DNA of 8,384 bases. Origin: an uncultured Burkholderiales bacterium (GTDB lineage: Bacteria; Pseudomonadota; Gammaproteobacteria; Burkholderiales; Burkholderiaceae_C). Positions 1-7,174 of this stretch are shown here, piece by piece. Location of the stretch: contig CAIQIL010000239.1 in assembly GCA_903871865.1 (NCBI GenBank), positions 1-8,384 on the forward strand. The letters run 5' to 3'. The position numbers and the translations under genes are program-made. Numbering within the stretch: the first letter of the stretch is position 1; each line of letters starts with the position of its first letter. The notes under the pieces are model-generated. The model did not search any database and was not told where the DNA came from. It was given only the letters and a program-made list of their open reading frames with translations.

Positions 1-876
1 CTCATAGGGGCCCCAGATGCGTTGCTCGCGCAGCACCATGGGCAGCGGCTTGCCGCCTTCGAGCGCCTGGCGGCAGCGCCACAGGCCCTGGATGTCGTCG
101 GCCAGGGCCCACAGCACCAGGTTGGGCGCCTCGCCTTCGGCCTCCAGGCCGTCGATCATGCGCAGGGTCCGCGCCATGTTGCCCGTCAGCAAGGCTTCGC
201 TGAGCTTGAAGACGTTGAAGCGGGCGACATCGACCACGGCGTCTTCGATGTGCGCCTGGGTCAGCGTGCCCGGCGGGTGCAACAGGCCGAGCTTGACGAT
301 TTCCTGGTGGGCGGCCAGCAGGTTGCCCTCCACCCGGTCGGCGAAAAAGGCCAGGGTGCGCTGGCCGGCCTCACCGGGCTCGACCTCCTGGCCCTGTGCC
401 TTGAGGCGCTGGGCAATCCACAGCGGCAGGGCCTGGCGCTCGATGGGGTCGCAGCGCACCGAGGTGCCCAGGCCGTCCAGGGCGGTGAACCAGGCGCTGC
501 TCAGCTGGGTCTTGTCCAGCCGCGGCAGCGTGATCAGGGTGAGGATGCCGTCGTTGCCCGCGGCCTGCTCGCAGTAGCGCTGCAAGGCCTGGGAGCCGTC
601 CTTGCCCGGCTTGCCCGAGGGGATGCGGATCTCGATGAGCTGCTTGTCGCCGAACAGGGACATCTCGCTGGCCGCGCCCAGCAGGCTGGACCAGTCGAAG
701 TGCGCGCCCATGACGGTGTGCACCTGGCGCTCGGTGTGGCCGGCCGCGCGCGCGGCCTGGCGGATGGCGTCGCCGGCTTCCTGGGCCAGCAAGGCCTCGT
801 CGCCATGCACCGTGTAGATGGGCTTGAGCCCACCTTTGGCGAGCTGGCCTGGCAGTTGTTCAGCCCGGACTTGCAT
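1..876 (-). CDS. holA: DNA polymerase III delta subunit (HolA), C-terminus cut by window edge
   Basis: Delta is the clamp-loader subunit that opens the beta sliding clamp during replication. The frame is open from an ATG at 876 to base 1, giving 292 residues. E. coli HolA has 343, so about 50 C-terminal residues lie outside the window. Visible family features are the N-terminal Y-T-V-H-G-D-E-A-L-L segment (about residues 21-30), the central LPRLDK stretch followed by W-F and a conserved C-x-P-I-E region, and VEGNLLAAHQEIVKL starting at residue 182. After these come an ARFNVFKLSEALL helix and the LWALADDIQGLW segment of the C-terminal domain. The ATG follows the lptE stop by 10 bases and has only a weak GAG-like ribosome site, which suggests coupled translation at the end of the leuS-lptE-holA operon. 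The identity rests on motif recognition and gene order. The exact start is less certain than the family. Confidence 0.93.
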   Translation of the reverse strand, partial: MQVRAEQLPGQLAKGGLKPIYTVHGDEALLAQEAGDAIRQAARAAGHTERQVHTVMGAHFDWSSLLGAASEMSLFGDKQLIEIRIPSGKPGKDGSQALQRYCEQAAGNDGILTLITLPRLDKTQLSSAWFTALDGLGTSVRCDPIERQALPLWIAQRLKAQGQEVEPGEAGQRTLAFFADRVEGNLLAAHQEIVKLGLLHPPGTLTQAHIEDAVVDVARFNVFKLSEALLTGNMARTLRMIDGLEAEGEAPNLVLWALADDIQGLWRCRQALEGGKPLPMVLREQRIWGPYE

Positions 877-886
877 GGCGGCGCAC

Positions 887-1531
887 TCAGCGCGCTGCGC
901 CAGAGGCCGTGTCACCGGCCGCATCGCTGGCCGAGGCTGCGCTGAACGAGGACCGCGGCAGAGCGGGCTCGGCTGGCGCGACCAGTTGGTCAGGGCGGAT
1001 GGCGGCCAGGCGGCGCATCACCTGCCCGACGATGTCGCTTTGCAGGGCGCGGTTGAGCGCGGCGGACTCGTCCTGCTTGGCCAGGGCGTCGCGCTCGTTG
1101 TAGCTGAGGTCGCGCGCCAGCACCACGTCGGACGCCGGGATCAGGATGCTGCCGTCCGAGCGCTTGACCTGGAAGCGCAGCGTGGTGCGCGCGGTGATGG
1201 TGCGCACCTGGCCGAAGGCCGTTTTGGCCGACACCAGCGTCTCGCGCTTGTCGAGCAGGGCGTTGAGCTCGATGTGGCTGGGCGGCACCATGACCGACGA
1301 GGCCGCGCGCACGGCCTGCAGCGAGCTTTCCGTCACCTGCACGCCGCTGGCTTCCAGCGCGCGGGCCAGTTCGGTGGCCAGTGGCGAGTTCGCCGTGAAA
1401 CCGGTGAGCTGCAGGGTGCGGAAGGCCATGGCATAGCCCTGGCGCAGCTCGAAACCGCAGCCGCCCAGGGTGGCAAGGGCCGCGGCGCCGGCGGGCGCAC
1501 CCAGCAGGCTCAGGAAGTGACGACGTTGCAT
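887..1531 (-). CDS. lptE: LPS-assembly lipoprotein LptE
   Basis: LptE is the outer-membrane lipoprotein that plugs the LptD barrel and helps place lipopolysaccharide in the outer leaflet. With the ATG at 1531 it is 214 residues. A hydrophobic signal peptide ends in the lipobox L-G-G-C, with the lipidated Cys at residue 25. The mature start, GFELRQ, is followed by the usual LptE pattern of strands and helices (FRTLQLTGF, TELARALEASGVQV, TLRFQVKRSDG, LARDLSYNERDALAKQDE). The last roughly 35 residues are an Ala/Ser/Pro-rich tail with no recognisable fold. A GTG at 1558 and an ATG at 1537 are in frame. The ATG at 1531 is preferred because TAAGG sits 8 bases before it, whereas that site is only 2 bases from the 1537 ATG. 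The signal begins MQRRHFLSLLG, whose RRxFL core resembles a twin-arginine signal. The gene sits 33 bases after the leuS stop and 10 before holA. Confidence 0.92.
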   Translation of the reverse strand: MQRRHFLSLLGAPAGAAALATLGGCGFELRQGYAMAFRTLQLTGFTANSPLATELARALEASGVQVTESSLQAVRAASSVMVPPSHIELNALLDKRETLVSAKTAFGQVRTITARTTLRFQVKRSDGSILIPASDVVLARDLSYNERDALAKQDESAALNRALQSDIVGQVMRRLAAIRPDQLVAPAEPALPRSSFSAASASDAAGDTASGAAR

Positions 1532-1539
1532 GGGCATGA

Positions 1540-1544
1540 CCTTA
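1540..1544 (-). promoter_or_regulatory. Ribosome binding site that fixes the lptE start
   Basis: TAAGG on the minus strand lies 8 bases upstream of the ATG at 1531. This spacing is good for that start, too short for the ATG at 1537, and downstream of the GTG at 1558. It therefore favours the 214-residue LptE over the 223-residue reading. Confidence 0.6.
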
Positions 1545-1564
1545 TCACCAGTGAACACCAGGGC

Positions 1565-4270
1565 TCAGACAACGATGTTGACCAGGCGGCCCGGCACGAT
1601 GACGACCTTCTTGGGCGCCTTGCCTTCGGCGAACTTGGCGAAGTCCTCGCTGGCCAGGGCCACGGCCTCGATGGCGGCCTTGTCGGCCGAGGGGCTGACC
1701 TTGATCGAACCGCGCAGCTTGCCGTTGACCTGCAGCATCAGCTCGATCTCGTCTTGCACCAGGGCTTCTTCGACCACCTGCGGCCAGGGGGCGTCGAGCA
1801 GGTCGCCACCGTCGCGGGCGGCATAGTCCAGGTCTTCCCACAGCACGTGGGTGAGGTGCGGGCAGGCGGGGTAGAGACCGCGCAGCAGCACGCCATAGCC
1901 TTCGCGCAGCACGGCCAGGTCCTGCGGCGAGTTGCCCTTGTGGGCTTCTAGCGCGTTGAGCAGCTTCATGGCGCCAGACGCCACGGTGTTGTACTGCATG
2001 CGCTCGTAGTCGTAGCTGATCTGCTTGAGGATGACGAAAACCTCGCGGCGCAGGGCCTTGGCCTCGGCGCTGAGCTCGGCCTGCACCACGGCGCCTGCCG
2101 CCTTGAGGGCGTCGGTGTGCTTGGCACCGAAGTTCCACACGCGCTTGACGAAGCGGTGCGCGCCTTCCACGCCGGCGTCGTTCCACTCCAGCGTCTGCTC
2201 GGGCGGCGAGGCGAACATGGTGAACAGGCGGGCCGTGTCGGCGCCCATGGTGTCGATCAACTCTTGCGGGTCCACGCCATTGTTTTTGGACTTGGACATG
2301 GTGCCCACGCCGCCGTAGTCGATGGCCGAGCCGTCGGACTTGAGCTTGGCGCCGGTGACCTTGCCGTTGGCGTCGAAGGTGTTCTCGACCTCGTGCGGCC
2401 AGAAGTACTCGATGCCGCCTTGCGCCGTCTTGCGCGAGTAGATGTGGTTGAGCACCATGCCCTGGGTGAGCAGTTTCTTGAAGGGCTCATCGACCTTGAC
2501 CAGGCCCAGGTCGCGCATGACCTTGGTCCAGAAGCGCGCGTACAGCAGGTGCAGGATGGCGTGTTCGATGCCACCGATGTACTGGTCCATGCCGCGGTGG
2601 CCTGCTGCGTTGCCGGCGCCCATCCAGTAGTTGGTGCGCTCGTCGACCATGGCGCCGTGGTTGTCGGCGCAGGTGTAGCGCAGGAAGTACCAGGACGAGT
2701 CCACGAAGGTGTCCATCGTGTCGGTTTCGCGCTGGGCGGGCTTGCCGCACTTCGGGCAGCCGACGTTGAGGAAGTCCAGGCGCGTCTTCAGCGGGTTGCC
2801 GCTGCCGTCCGGCACCACGTCTTCGGGCAGGCGCACGGGCAGGTCCGTCTCAGGCACCGGCACCGGGCCGCAATCGGCGCAGTGGATGATGGGGATGGGC
2901 GTGCCCCAGTAGCGCTGGCGGCTGATGCCCCAGTCGCGCAGGCGCCAGGTGGTTTTCTTCTCGCCAATGCCCTTGGCCGCCAGCAGTTCGGCGACCTTGG
3001 TCACCGCCTCTTTGTGGCTCAGGCCATTGAGTTCGCCGGAGTTGACGCACACGCCGCGCTGCTTGTCGCCGTACCACTCTTGCCAGGCGTCGGTGGAGAA
3101 GGTCTGGCCTTCCACGCCGATCACTTGCTGAATGGCGATGCCGTACTTCTTGGCAAAAGCGAAGTCGCGCTCGTCGTGCGCAGGCACGCCCATCACGGCG
3201 CCGTCGCCATACGACATCAGCACGTAGTTGCCGACCCAGACCTCGACTTGGGCGCCGGTGATCGGGTGGCTGACGAACAGGCCGGTGGGCATGCCCTTCT
3301 TTTCCTGCGTGGCCAGCTCGGCTTCGGTGGTGCCGCCGGTCTTGCATTCTTCGATGAAGGCTTGCAGCTCGGGCTTGGACGTTGCCGCGTGCACGGCCAG
3401 CGGGTGCTCTGGGGCCACGGCGCAGAAGGTCACGCCCATGACGGTGTCGGCGCGGGTGGTGAAGACCCACAGCTGGCCGTGGTTGATCTTCTGGCCATCG
3501 CTGCCGACGATGTCATGCGCAAACGCGAAGCGCACGCCTTCCGATTTGCCGATCCAGTTCTCCTGCATCAGGCGCACGCGCTCGGGCCAGCCGCTGAGGT
3601 AGTTCGGGTCCTCCGGGTTGGCCACGGCGCCCAGCAGTTCGTCGGCGTACTTGGTGATGTTCAGGTAGTAGCCGGGGATCTCGCGCTTTTCAACGGGTGC
3701 GCCCGAGCGCCAGCCCTTGCCGTCGATGACCTGCTCGTTGGCCAGCACGGTCTGGTCCACAGGGTCCCAGTTCACCGTTTGCGTGCGGCGCTCGCAAATG
3801 CCGGCTTCCAGCATCTTGAGGAACAGCCACTGGTTCCACTGGTAGTACTCGGGTTGGCAGGTGGCGATTTCGCGTGACCAGTCGATCGCCAGGCCCATCG
3901 CCTTCATCTGCTTCTTCATGTACGCGATGTTGTCGTACGTCCAGGCAGCGGGCGGCACCTTGTTCTTGAGCGCAGCGTTCTCGGCGGGCAGGCCGAAGGC
4001 GTCCCAGCCCATGGGCATCAGCACGTTGTGACCGTTCATGCGCAGGTAGCGCGTGAGCATGTCGTTGATCGTGTAGTTGCGCACGTGGCCCATGTGCAGC
4101 TTGCCCGAGGGGTAGGGCAGCATGGAGCAGGCGTAGAAGGCCGGCTTGCTGGCATCCTCGGTGACACGGTAGGCGTCGTGGCCGTTCCAGTGCGGCTGCG
4201 ACCAGTGTTGCTGTGCACGGGCCTCGACGGCGCGTGGGTCATAGGTCTGGTGTTCGGTAGGGGCGCTCAT
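1565..4270 (-). CDS. leuS: Leucyl-tRNA synthetase
   Basis: This class I synthetase charges tRNA-Leu with leucine in the cytoplasm and hydrolyses mischarged tRNA. From the ATG at 4270 it is 901 residues. In order: the HIGH-type motif HMGH at 59-62, [11 protein letters not shown] at 88-98, the editing domain with TTRADT at 271-276 and HDERD at 365-369, two CxxC zinc pairs at 464/467 and 505/508, and RYWGTPIPI just before the first pair. The KMSKS-type loop reads TMSKS at 657-661. The C-terminus (LQVNGKLRG and a final [10 protein letters not shown]) is the tRNA-binding domain. T276, D366 and D369 correspond to E. coli T252, D342 and D345 with one constant offset of 24, so the editing site looks intact. 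An in-frame TTG at 4333 would add 21 residues unlike the family. [12 protein letters not shown] at 4270 is the expected N-terminus. The start has only a weak ribosome site and may be coupled to a short upstream frame. Confidence 0.98.
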   Translation of the reverse strand: MSAPTEHQTYDPRAVEARAQQHWSQPHWNGHDAYRVTEDASKPAFYACSMLPYPSGKLHMGHVRNYTINDMLTRYLRMNGHNVLMPMGWDAFGLPAENAALKNKVPPAAWTYDNIAYMKKQMKAMGLAIDWSREIATCQPEYYQWNQWLFLKMLEAGICERRTQTVNWDPVDQTVLANEQVIDGKGWRSGAPVEKREIPGYYLNITKYADELLGAVANPEDPNYLSGWPERVRLMQENWIGKSEGVRFAFAHDIVGSDGQKINHGQLWVFTTRADTVMGVTFCAVAPEHPLAVHAATSKPELQAFIEECKTGGTTEAELATQEKKGMPTGLFVSHPITGAQVEVWVGNYVLMSYGDGAVMGVPAHDERDFAFAKKYGIAIQQVIGVEGQTFSTDAWQEWYGDKQRGVCVNSGELNGLSHKEAVTKVAELLAAKGIGEKKTTWRLRDWGISRQRYWGTPIPIIHCADCGPVPVPETDLPVRLPEDVVPDGSGNPLKTRLDFLNVGCPKCGKPAQRETDTMDTFVDSSWYFLRYTCADNHGAMVDERTNYWMGAGNAAGHRGMDQYIGGIEHAILHLLYARFWTKVMRDLGLVKVDEPFKKLLTQGMVLNHIYSRKTAQGGIEYFWPHEVENTFDANGKVTGAKLKSDGSAIDYGGVGTMSKSKNNGVDPQELIDTMGADTARLFTMFASPPEQTLEWNDAGVEGAHRFVKRVWNFGAKHTDALKAAGAVVQAELSAEAKALRREVFVILKQISYDYERMQYNTVASGAMKLLNALEAHKGNSPQDLAVLREGYGVLLRGLYPACPHLTHVLWEDLDYAARDGGDLLDAPWPQVVEEALVQDEIELMLQVNGKLRGSIKVSPSADKAAIEAVALASEDFAKFAEGKAPKKVVIVPGRLVNIVV

Positions 4271-4323
4271 AGGACGATGGGGGTCACCGCAAAGACGGGC
4301 GCAGGCCAACACCGCCAGGGCAT
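4267..4323 (-). other. Possible 18-codon upstream frame overlapping the leuS start
   Basis: An ATG at 4323 opens a frame encoding [18 protein letters not shown]. Its TGA stop (4269-4267) overlaps the leuS ATG in an ATGA arrangement. The final sense codon is CTA, a leucine codon expected to be rare at this GC content. The ribosome site is poor (AGG three bases before the ATG), and the frame starts about 20 bases after the start point predicted from the TATAAT at 4350-4355. The peptide resembles nothing I recognise. It could couple translation into leuS or act as a leader peptide, but an 18-codon open frame is not rare in GC-rich DNA, so chance is a real alternative. Confidence 0.3.
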
Positions 4324-4349
4324 TGGCCTGCAAAACAGGGAATCTGTGG

Positions 4350-4355
4350 ATTATA
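4350..4355 (-). promoter_or_regulatory. Probable -10 element of the leuS-lptE-holA promoter
   Basis: A perfect TATAAT on the minus strand lies 80 bases upstream of the leuS ATG, in a short AT-richer patch within very GC-rich DNA. Transcription would start near 4343 and give a leader of roughly 70 bases. No good TTGACA-like -35 is visible at 16-18 base spacing; the region there reads CACCCG or similar. The promoter is therefore either -10 dominated or activator dependent. Confidence 0.55.
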
Positions 4356-4359
4356 GGAA

Positions 4360-4371
4360 GGCGGGCCCGCC
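4360..4371. repeat. 12-bp perfect palindrome upstream of the leuS -10 element
   Basis: GGCGGGCCCGCC is its own reverse complement. It lies just upstream of the TATAAT and 27-38 bases past the stop of the glutathione transferase gene. It has no T-run on either strand, so it is not a convincing intrinsic terminator. It could be a protein-binding site in the promoter spacer, or simply a GC-rich coincidence. Confidence 0.35.
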
Positions 4372-4397
4372 CCGGGTGCCCCGACCTGCCTGGGGGC

Positions 4398-5003
4398 TCA
4401 GATCAGCCCTTCGGCCTTGAGCGCGCGCTGCACCGCCGGGCGGGCGGCCACGCGGGCCTGGAAGGCCTGCAGCTGGGGGAAGGCGCCGAGGTCGAAGTGG
4501 ACGAACTTGGCCCAGCTCGTCACGGTGAACAGGTAGGCGTCGGCGACGGTGAAGTCTTCGCCCATCAGGTAGGACTTGCTGGCCAGCTCGGACTCGACCA
4601 GGGCGAAGCGGCGCTGCAGCATGGCGCCAGCCTGCGCCTTCATCTCGGCGGTGGCGGCCGGGTTGAAGAAGGGCGTGAAGTTCTTGTGCAGCTCGGTGCC
4701 GATGTAGGTCAGCCAGCTTTGCAGCTGGTAGCGCGCCAGTGAGCCATTGGGCGGCGCCAGCCTGGCATCGGGGTGGAGGTCGGCCAGGTACTGCACGATG
4801 GCCGGGCCTTCGGTGAGCAGCGTGCCGTCGTCGAGCGTCAGGGCGGGGACGTAGCCCTTGGGGTTGATGTCGAAGTAGTTGGCGCCGCTGGCCGTGACCT
4901 TCTTGGCCAGGTCCACGGTCTCGGTCTCGTGCGCGAGGCCCAGTTCCTGCAGGACGATGTGGGGCGACAGCGAACAGGCACCGGGTTTCAGGTAGAGCTT
5001 CAT
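4398..5003 (-). CDS. gstA: Beta-class glutathione S-transferase
   Basis: This cytosolic enzyme conjugates or reduces electrophilic substrates using glutathione. From the ATG at 5003 it is 201 residues, the length of E. coli GstA, and it resembles that protein throughout. The N-terminal thioredoxin-like domain begins [15 protein letters not shown], with the beta-class cysteine at residue 10. The cis-proline segment VPAL (52-55) and LLTEGPAI with Glu65 form the glutathione site. The helical C-terminal domain carries TELHKNF with His106, a conserved active-site residue in beta-class enzymes, and the N-capping segment FTVADAYLF. The start is set by GGAGA six bases upstream. An in-frame start at 5081 would add 26 residues with no family match. 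It is transcribed toward leuS, with 126 bases between its stop and the leuS ATG, and 139 bases separate it from the upstream gene. The physiological substrate cannot be told from sequence. Confidence 0.95.
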   Translation of the reverse strand: MKLYLKPGACSLSPHIVLQELGLAHETETVDLAKKVTASGANYFDINPKGYVPALTLDDGTLLTEGPAIVQYLADLHPDARLAPPNGSLARYQLQSWLTYIGTELHKNFTPFFNPAATAEMKAQAGAMLQRRFALVESELASKSYLMGEDFTVADAYLFTVTSWAKFVHFDLGAFPQLQAFQARVAARPAVQRALKAEGLI

Positions 5004-5009
5004 CGGGGG

Positions 5010-5014
5010 TCTCC
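5010..5014 (-). promoter_or_regulatory. Ribosome binding site of the glutathione transferase gene
   Basis: GGAGA on the minus strand ends six bases before the ATG at 5003. It is the strongest ribosome site in the window and supports the 201-residue start. Confidence 0.7.
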
Positions 5015-5142
5015 GTGGGTCATGGGGTGGCGCATTCTGGCGCGCAGGCCCATGGACCCTGCTGGCGAAGGGCTTTCGCACGCATCCCTGATTTGTGGCA
5101 TGCAGGGGCTGTGTGCCGCGCCCTGCCTGGGCCTGGCCGCGC

Positions 5143-6045
5143 TCAGCCCCGGTAGCTGCCGCCGTGCTGGGCCGCCGAGGCCGCGGGCGACGAGGCCAGG
5201 TAAGCCAGGGCCTGGGCCGTGTCGCCTTCGTCGCCGGGCGTGAAGCGCGGGCCGAAATAGCGCGCGGCGGCCGCGATCACGTGGCCCAGCGCGGGCAGGT
5301 GGCCGGCCTTGGCGCTGTCACGCCAGCCGCGCAGGAAGCCCACCAGGCGGGGGCGCTGCGGGTCGGCCTTCATCATGAAGCGGTTGCCTTGGTAGATCAG
5401 GGACAGCAGGATGCCCATCACCAGCAGCATGTGCAGGACGCGCTCCAGGTAGTTGCCGCCCATGTGCTTGAACAGGGTGTAGGCCACCATGCGGTGCTCG
5501 ACCTCCTCGGCGCCGTGCCAGCGCAGCAGGTCCAGCATCACCGGGTCGGCCTGGGCATCGTCCAGGCCCTTGGCGTTGAGCACCCAGTTGCCCAGGTAGC
5601 CGAAGAAGTGCTCCAGCGCGGCGATGGTGCCCAGCTGCTGGCGGATCCAAAAGCGCGTGTGCCCGATCTTGAAGCCAAAGGGCGCCTCGCCCAGGAAGTG
5701 CTTGAAGAGGTGGTCGATCTTGTCGGTGAAGGGGCCCGTGTCGATGCCGTGCGTCTGGTAGTAGTGCTTGAGCACGCCTTCGTGCGAGCGCGCATGGATG
5801 GCTTCCTGGCGCATGAAGCCCTTGGCATCGGCGTGCACCTGCGGGTCGGTGATTTGCGGCAGCACCTTGTTGTAGACGCGGCAGAACCACAGCTCACCGG
5901 CCGGGAACAGCAGGTGCAGCACGTTGATGGTGTGGGTGGCGAAGGCGTCGCCCGGCAGCCATTGCACGGGGGTGTGCTGCCAGTCGAACTTGACGTGGCG
6001 GGGTTCCAGGGCGTGGTGCGGGGTCGGTGGGATGGCGGCGGACAT
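5143..6045 (-). CDS. Ferritin-like predicted metal-dependent hydrolase (COG3687/PF10118 type)
   Basis: This 300-residue protein looks like the poorly characterised family annotated as predicted metal-dependent hydrolase. Likely diiron ligands are spaced as in a ferritin-like four-helix bundle: Glu51 (FPAGE), Glu81/His84 (QEAIH), Glu145 (ALEHFF) and Glu181/His184 (EEVEH). These are inferred ligands. The region 203-218 (VLHMLLVMGILLSLIY) is hydrophobic enough for a membrane-associated helix. The N-terminus has HHALEPRHVKFDW, also typical of the family. The last 20 residues are a low-complexity Ser/Ala/Gly tail. The ATG at 6045 has no clear ribosome site. The gene begins 45 bases after the stop of an alpha/beta hydrolase gene on the same strand, so the two are probably co-transcribed. 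The family name says 'hydrolase', but the metal motif would fit an oxygenase or oxidase equally well. The reaction is unknown. Confidence 0.85.
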   Translation of the reverse strand: MSAAIPPTPHHALEPRHVKFDWQHTPVQWLPGDAFATHTINVLHLLFPAGELWFCRVYNKVLPQITDPQVHADAKGFMRQEAIHARSHEGVLKHYYQTHGIDTGPFTDKIDHLFKHFLGEAPFGFKIGHTRFWIRQQLGTIAALEHFFGYLGNWVLNAKGLDDAQADPVMLDLLRWHGAEEVEHRMVAYTLFKHMGGNYLERVLHMLLVMGILLSLIYQGNRFMMKADPQRPRLVGFLRGWRDSAKAGHLPALGHVIAAAARYFGPRFTPGDEGDTAQALAYLASSPAASAAQHGGSYRG

Positions 6046-6090
6046 GGCGGGACTTCGGGTGATGCGGGGGGTGTCTGGCAGGACGAGGGG

Positions 6091-7068
6091 TCAGCGCGAG
6101 GGTGCGCTGCGCACGCGGGCGTGCTGCAGGGCCGCAGAGGCCGGCGCGCCTTCGATGTGGGTGACGAACTCGCGCACGAGGCTGGCGAACAGCGCCGGGT
6201 TCTTCAGGGACAGCCAGTGGCCGCCCTGCACCTCGCGGCGCCACAGCTCGGGCACCCAGCGGCCGAGGTTCTCGGTGAGGGCCGGGTTGACGTAGTTGTC
6301 CTTCATCAGGGCCAGCACCTGCACCGGCGCGTGGGCATGGCGCGCGCGCGGGCCAAACAAGCGCGGCAGCATGTTGGCGCGGTAGAGGTTCACGCCATTG
6401 GCGCCGTCGTGGGCCTGGCCTTCGCGCGGTGGCACCGAGGTGGACTCCAGCACGCGCAGCACCTGGTGCCAGCGGCGGCCCAGCACGCCGCGCCACAGGG
6501 CCTCGGGCAGCCAGGGCAGGTGGAAGAAGTAGATGTACCAGGACTTCACCAGCTGCTTGCCCACCTGCCACAGGTTGCCGGGTGTGGGGCGCGCGATGCG
6601 GTCGCGCATCCAGTGGCCGACGTGGTCCAGGCAGGGGCCCGAGGCGGTCGTGTAGGACAGCAGCCGCCCGGCCAGCGCGGGCTCGGTGGCGAATTCCCAG
6701 GCCTGGATGGAGCCCCAGTCGTGCGCCACCAGGTGCACCGGGCGCTGGGGGCTGACGGCGTCGATCACGGCGGTGAAATCGGCGCACAGGCGGTCCAGCT
6801 TGTAGGCGCCCGTGCCGCTCGCCGGCGTGAAGGAGCGCCCGGCGCCGCGCACGTCGTAGGCCACCACGAAGAAGTCATCGCAGAGCTGCTGGGCCACGTC
6901 TTCCCACTTGCTGCTGTTGTCGGGATAGCCGTGCACGAAGACGATCACGGGCAGGCTGGCGTCGCCCCAGGTGGTGACGGCCAGCTCGCCATCGGGGCCG
7001 CGCACCGTGAAGCGGCGGCTGGCGATGGGGGCGCGGGAAGCGAGGGTGTGGACTGCGGTGGTGTTCAT
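6091..7068 (-). CDS. Alpha/beta hydrolase, aspartate-nucleophile (epoxide hydrolase-like)
   Basis: From the ATG at 7068 this is a 325-residue alpha/beta-hydrolase-fold protein. The oxyanion segment is VFVHGYPDNSSKW (HGYP at 46-49), followed by YDVRGAGRS at 71-79. The nucleophile elbow is AHDWGS, placing Asp117 where esterases have Ser. Asp is the nucleophile of epoxide hydrolases and haloalkane dehalogenases. The likely catalytic His is His284 (QGGHW), and the acid is probably Asp257 (LMKDNYVNP). Residues 150-240 form the cap region, rich in Trp, Arg and aromatic residues. From memory, very similar hydrolase domains occur at the N-terminus of longer proteins that continue into a short-chain dehydrogenase. 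Here the protein stops after the hydrolase domain and a short tail. It precedes the ferritin-like gene by 45 bases. No signal peptide is seen, so a cytoplasmic location is inferred. The in-frame sequence upstream of 7068 does not look like coding sequence. Confidence 0.9.
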   Translation of the reverse strand: MNTTAVHTLASRAPIASRRFTVRGPDGELAVTTWGDASLPVIVFVHGYPDNSSKWEDVAQQLCDDFFVVAYDVRGAGRSFTPASGTGAYKLDRLCADFTAVIDAVSPQRPVHLVAHDWGSIQAWEFATEPALAGRLLSYTTASGPCLDHVGHWMRDRIARPTPGNLWQVGKQLVKSWYIYFFHLPWLPEALWRGVLGRRWHQVLRVLESTSVPPREGQAHDGANGVNLYRANMLPRLFGPRARHAHAPVQVLALMKDNYVNPALTENLGRWVPELWRREVQGGHWLSLKNPALFASLVREFVTHIEGAPASAALQHARVRSAPSR

Positions 7069-7123
7069 GCGTGGGCCTGGGTCTGGCGTGGGTGCCAGCG
7101 CCGCCCATGATTCGGTTGACCTG

Positions 7124-7156
7124 CCTTTGTCTGTAGGCGCATGCGCGACACAAAGG
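7124..7156. repeat. Inverted repeat CCTTTGT / ACAAAGG enclosing the palindrome GCGCATGCGC
   Basis: The arms CCTTTGT (7124-7130) and ACAAAGG (7150-7156) are perfect complements across a 19-base gap. The gap contains the 10-base palindrome GCGCATGCGC (7137-7146). It sits 56-88 bases upstream of the hydrolase ATG. The two symmetry centres differ by about 1.5 bases, so it is not one simple cruciform. It could be an operator or a folded leader. Confidence 0.4.
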
Positions 7157-7159
7157 GCG

Positions 7160-7174
7160 AGCCTGCGACAGGCT
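7160..7174. repeat. Short hairpin AGCCTG-CGA-CAGGCT
   Basis: A perfect 6-base inverted repeat with a 3-base loop lies directly between two other inverted repeats in the gap between the PACE and hydrolase genes. There is no T-run after it in the minus direction, so an intrinsic terminator is not supported. It may be part of a folded leader or a rho-type end. Confidence 0.35.

Noticed and set aside
818..1951. A 377-codon open frame on the plus strand spanning lptE, the holA start and the leuS end
   Set aside because: It crosses three minus-strand genes and their junctions. The composition is Gln, Gly, His and Ala rich, with no domain or ribosome site.
2117..3877. A 586-codon open frame on the plus strand within leuS
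   Set aside because: It lies entirely opposite the catalytic and editing domains of leuS, has low-complexity composition and shows no family motif. It is a shadow of the leuS codon pattern.
4271..4333. A 21-residue N-terminal extension of LeuRS from a TTG at 4333
   Set aside because: The added residues match no LeuRS N-terminus, the start codon is weak, and the ATG at 4270 gives the expected family start.
5004..5081. A 26-residue N-terminal extension of the glutathione transferase
   Set aside because: The transferase fold begins exactly at [10 protein letters not shown], and a good ribosome site (GGAGA) precedes the ATG at 5003.
5004..5142. A terminator or promoter in the gap between the ferritin-like gene and the glutathione transferase gene
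   Set aside because: Only a weak GCCC-N5-GGGC pairing and no T-run were found, and no convincing -10/-35 pair is visible. Apart from the transferase ribosome site I cannot support a feature here.
5095..7110. A 671-codon open frame on the plus strand opposite the hydrolase and ferritin-like genes
   Set aside because: It is antisense to two genes with clear family motifs. Its translation is a GC-driven run of Ala, Gly, Val, Gln and His with no recognisable domain, as expected from the complement of high-GC codons.
7116..7144. A plus-strand promoter beginning with TTGACC at 7116
   Set aside because: The position 17 bases downstream reads GCATGC, with no resemblance to TATAAT, and no plus-strand gene follows.
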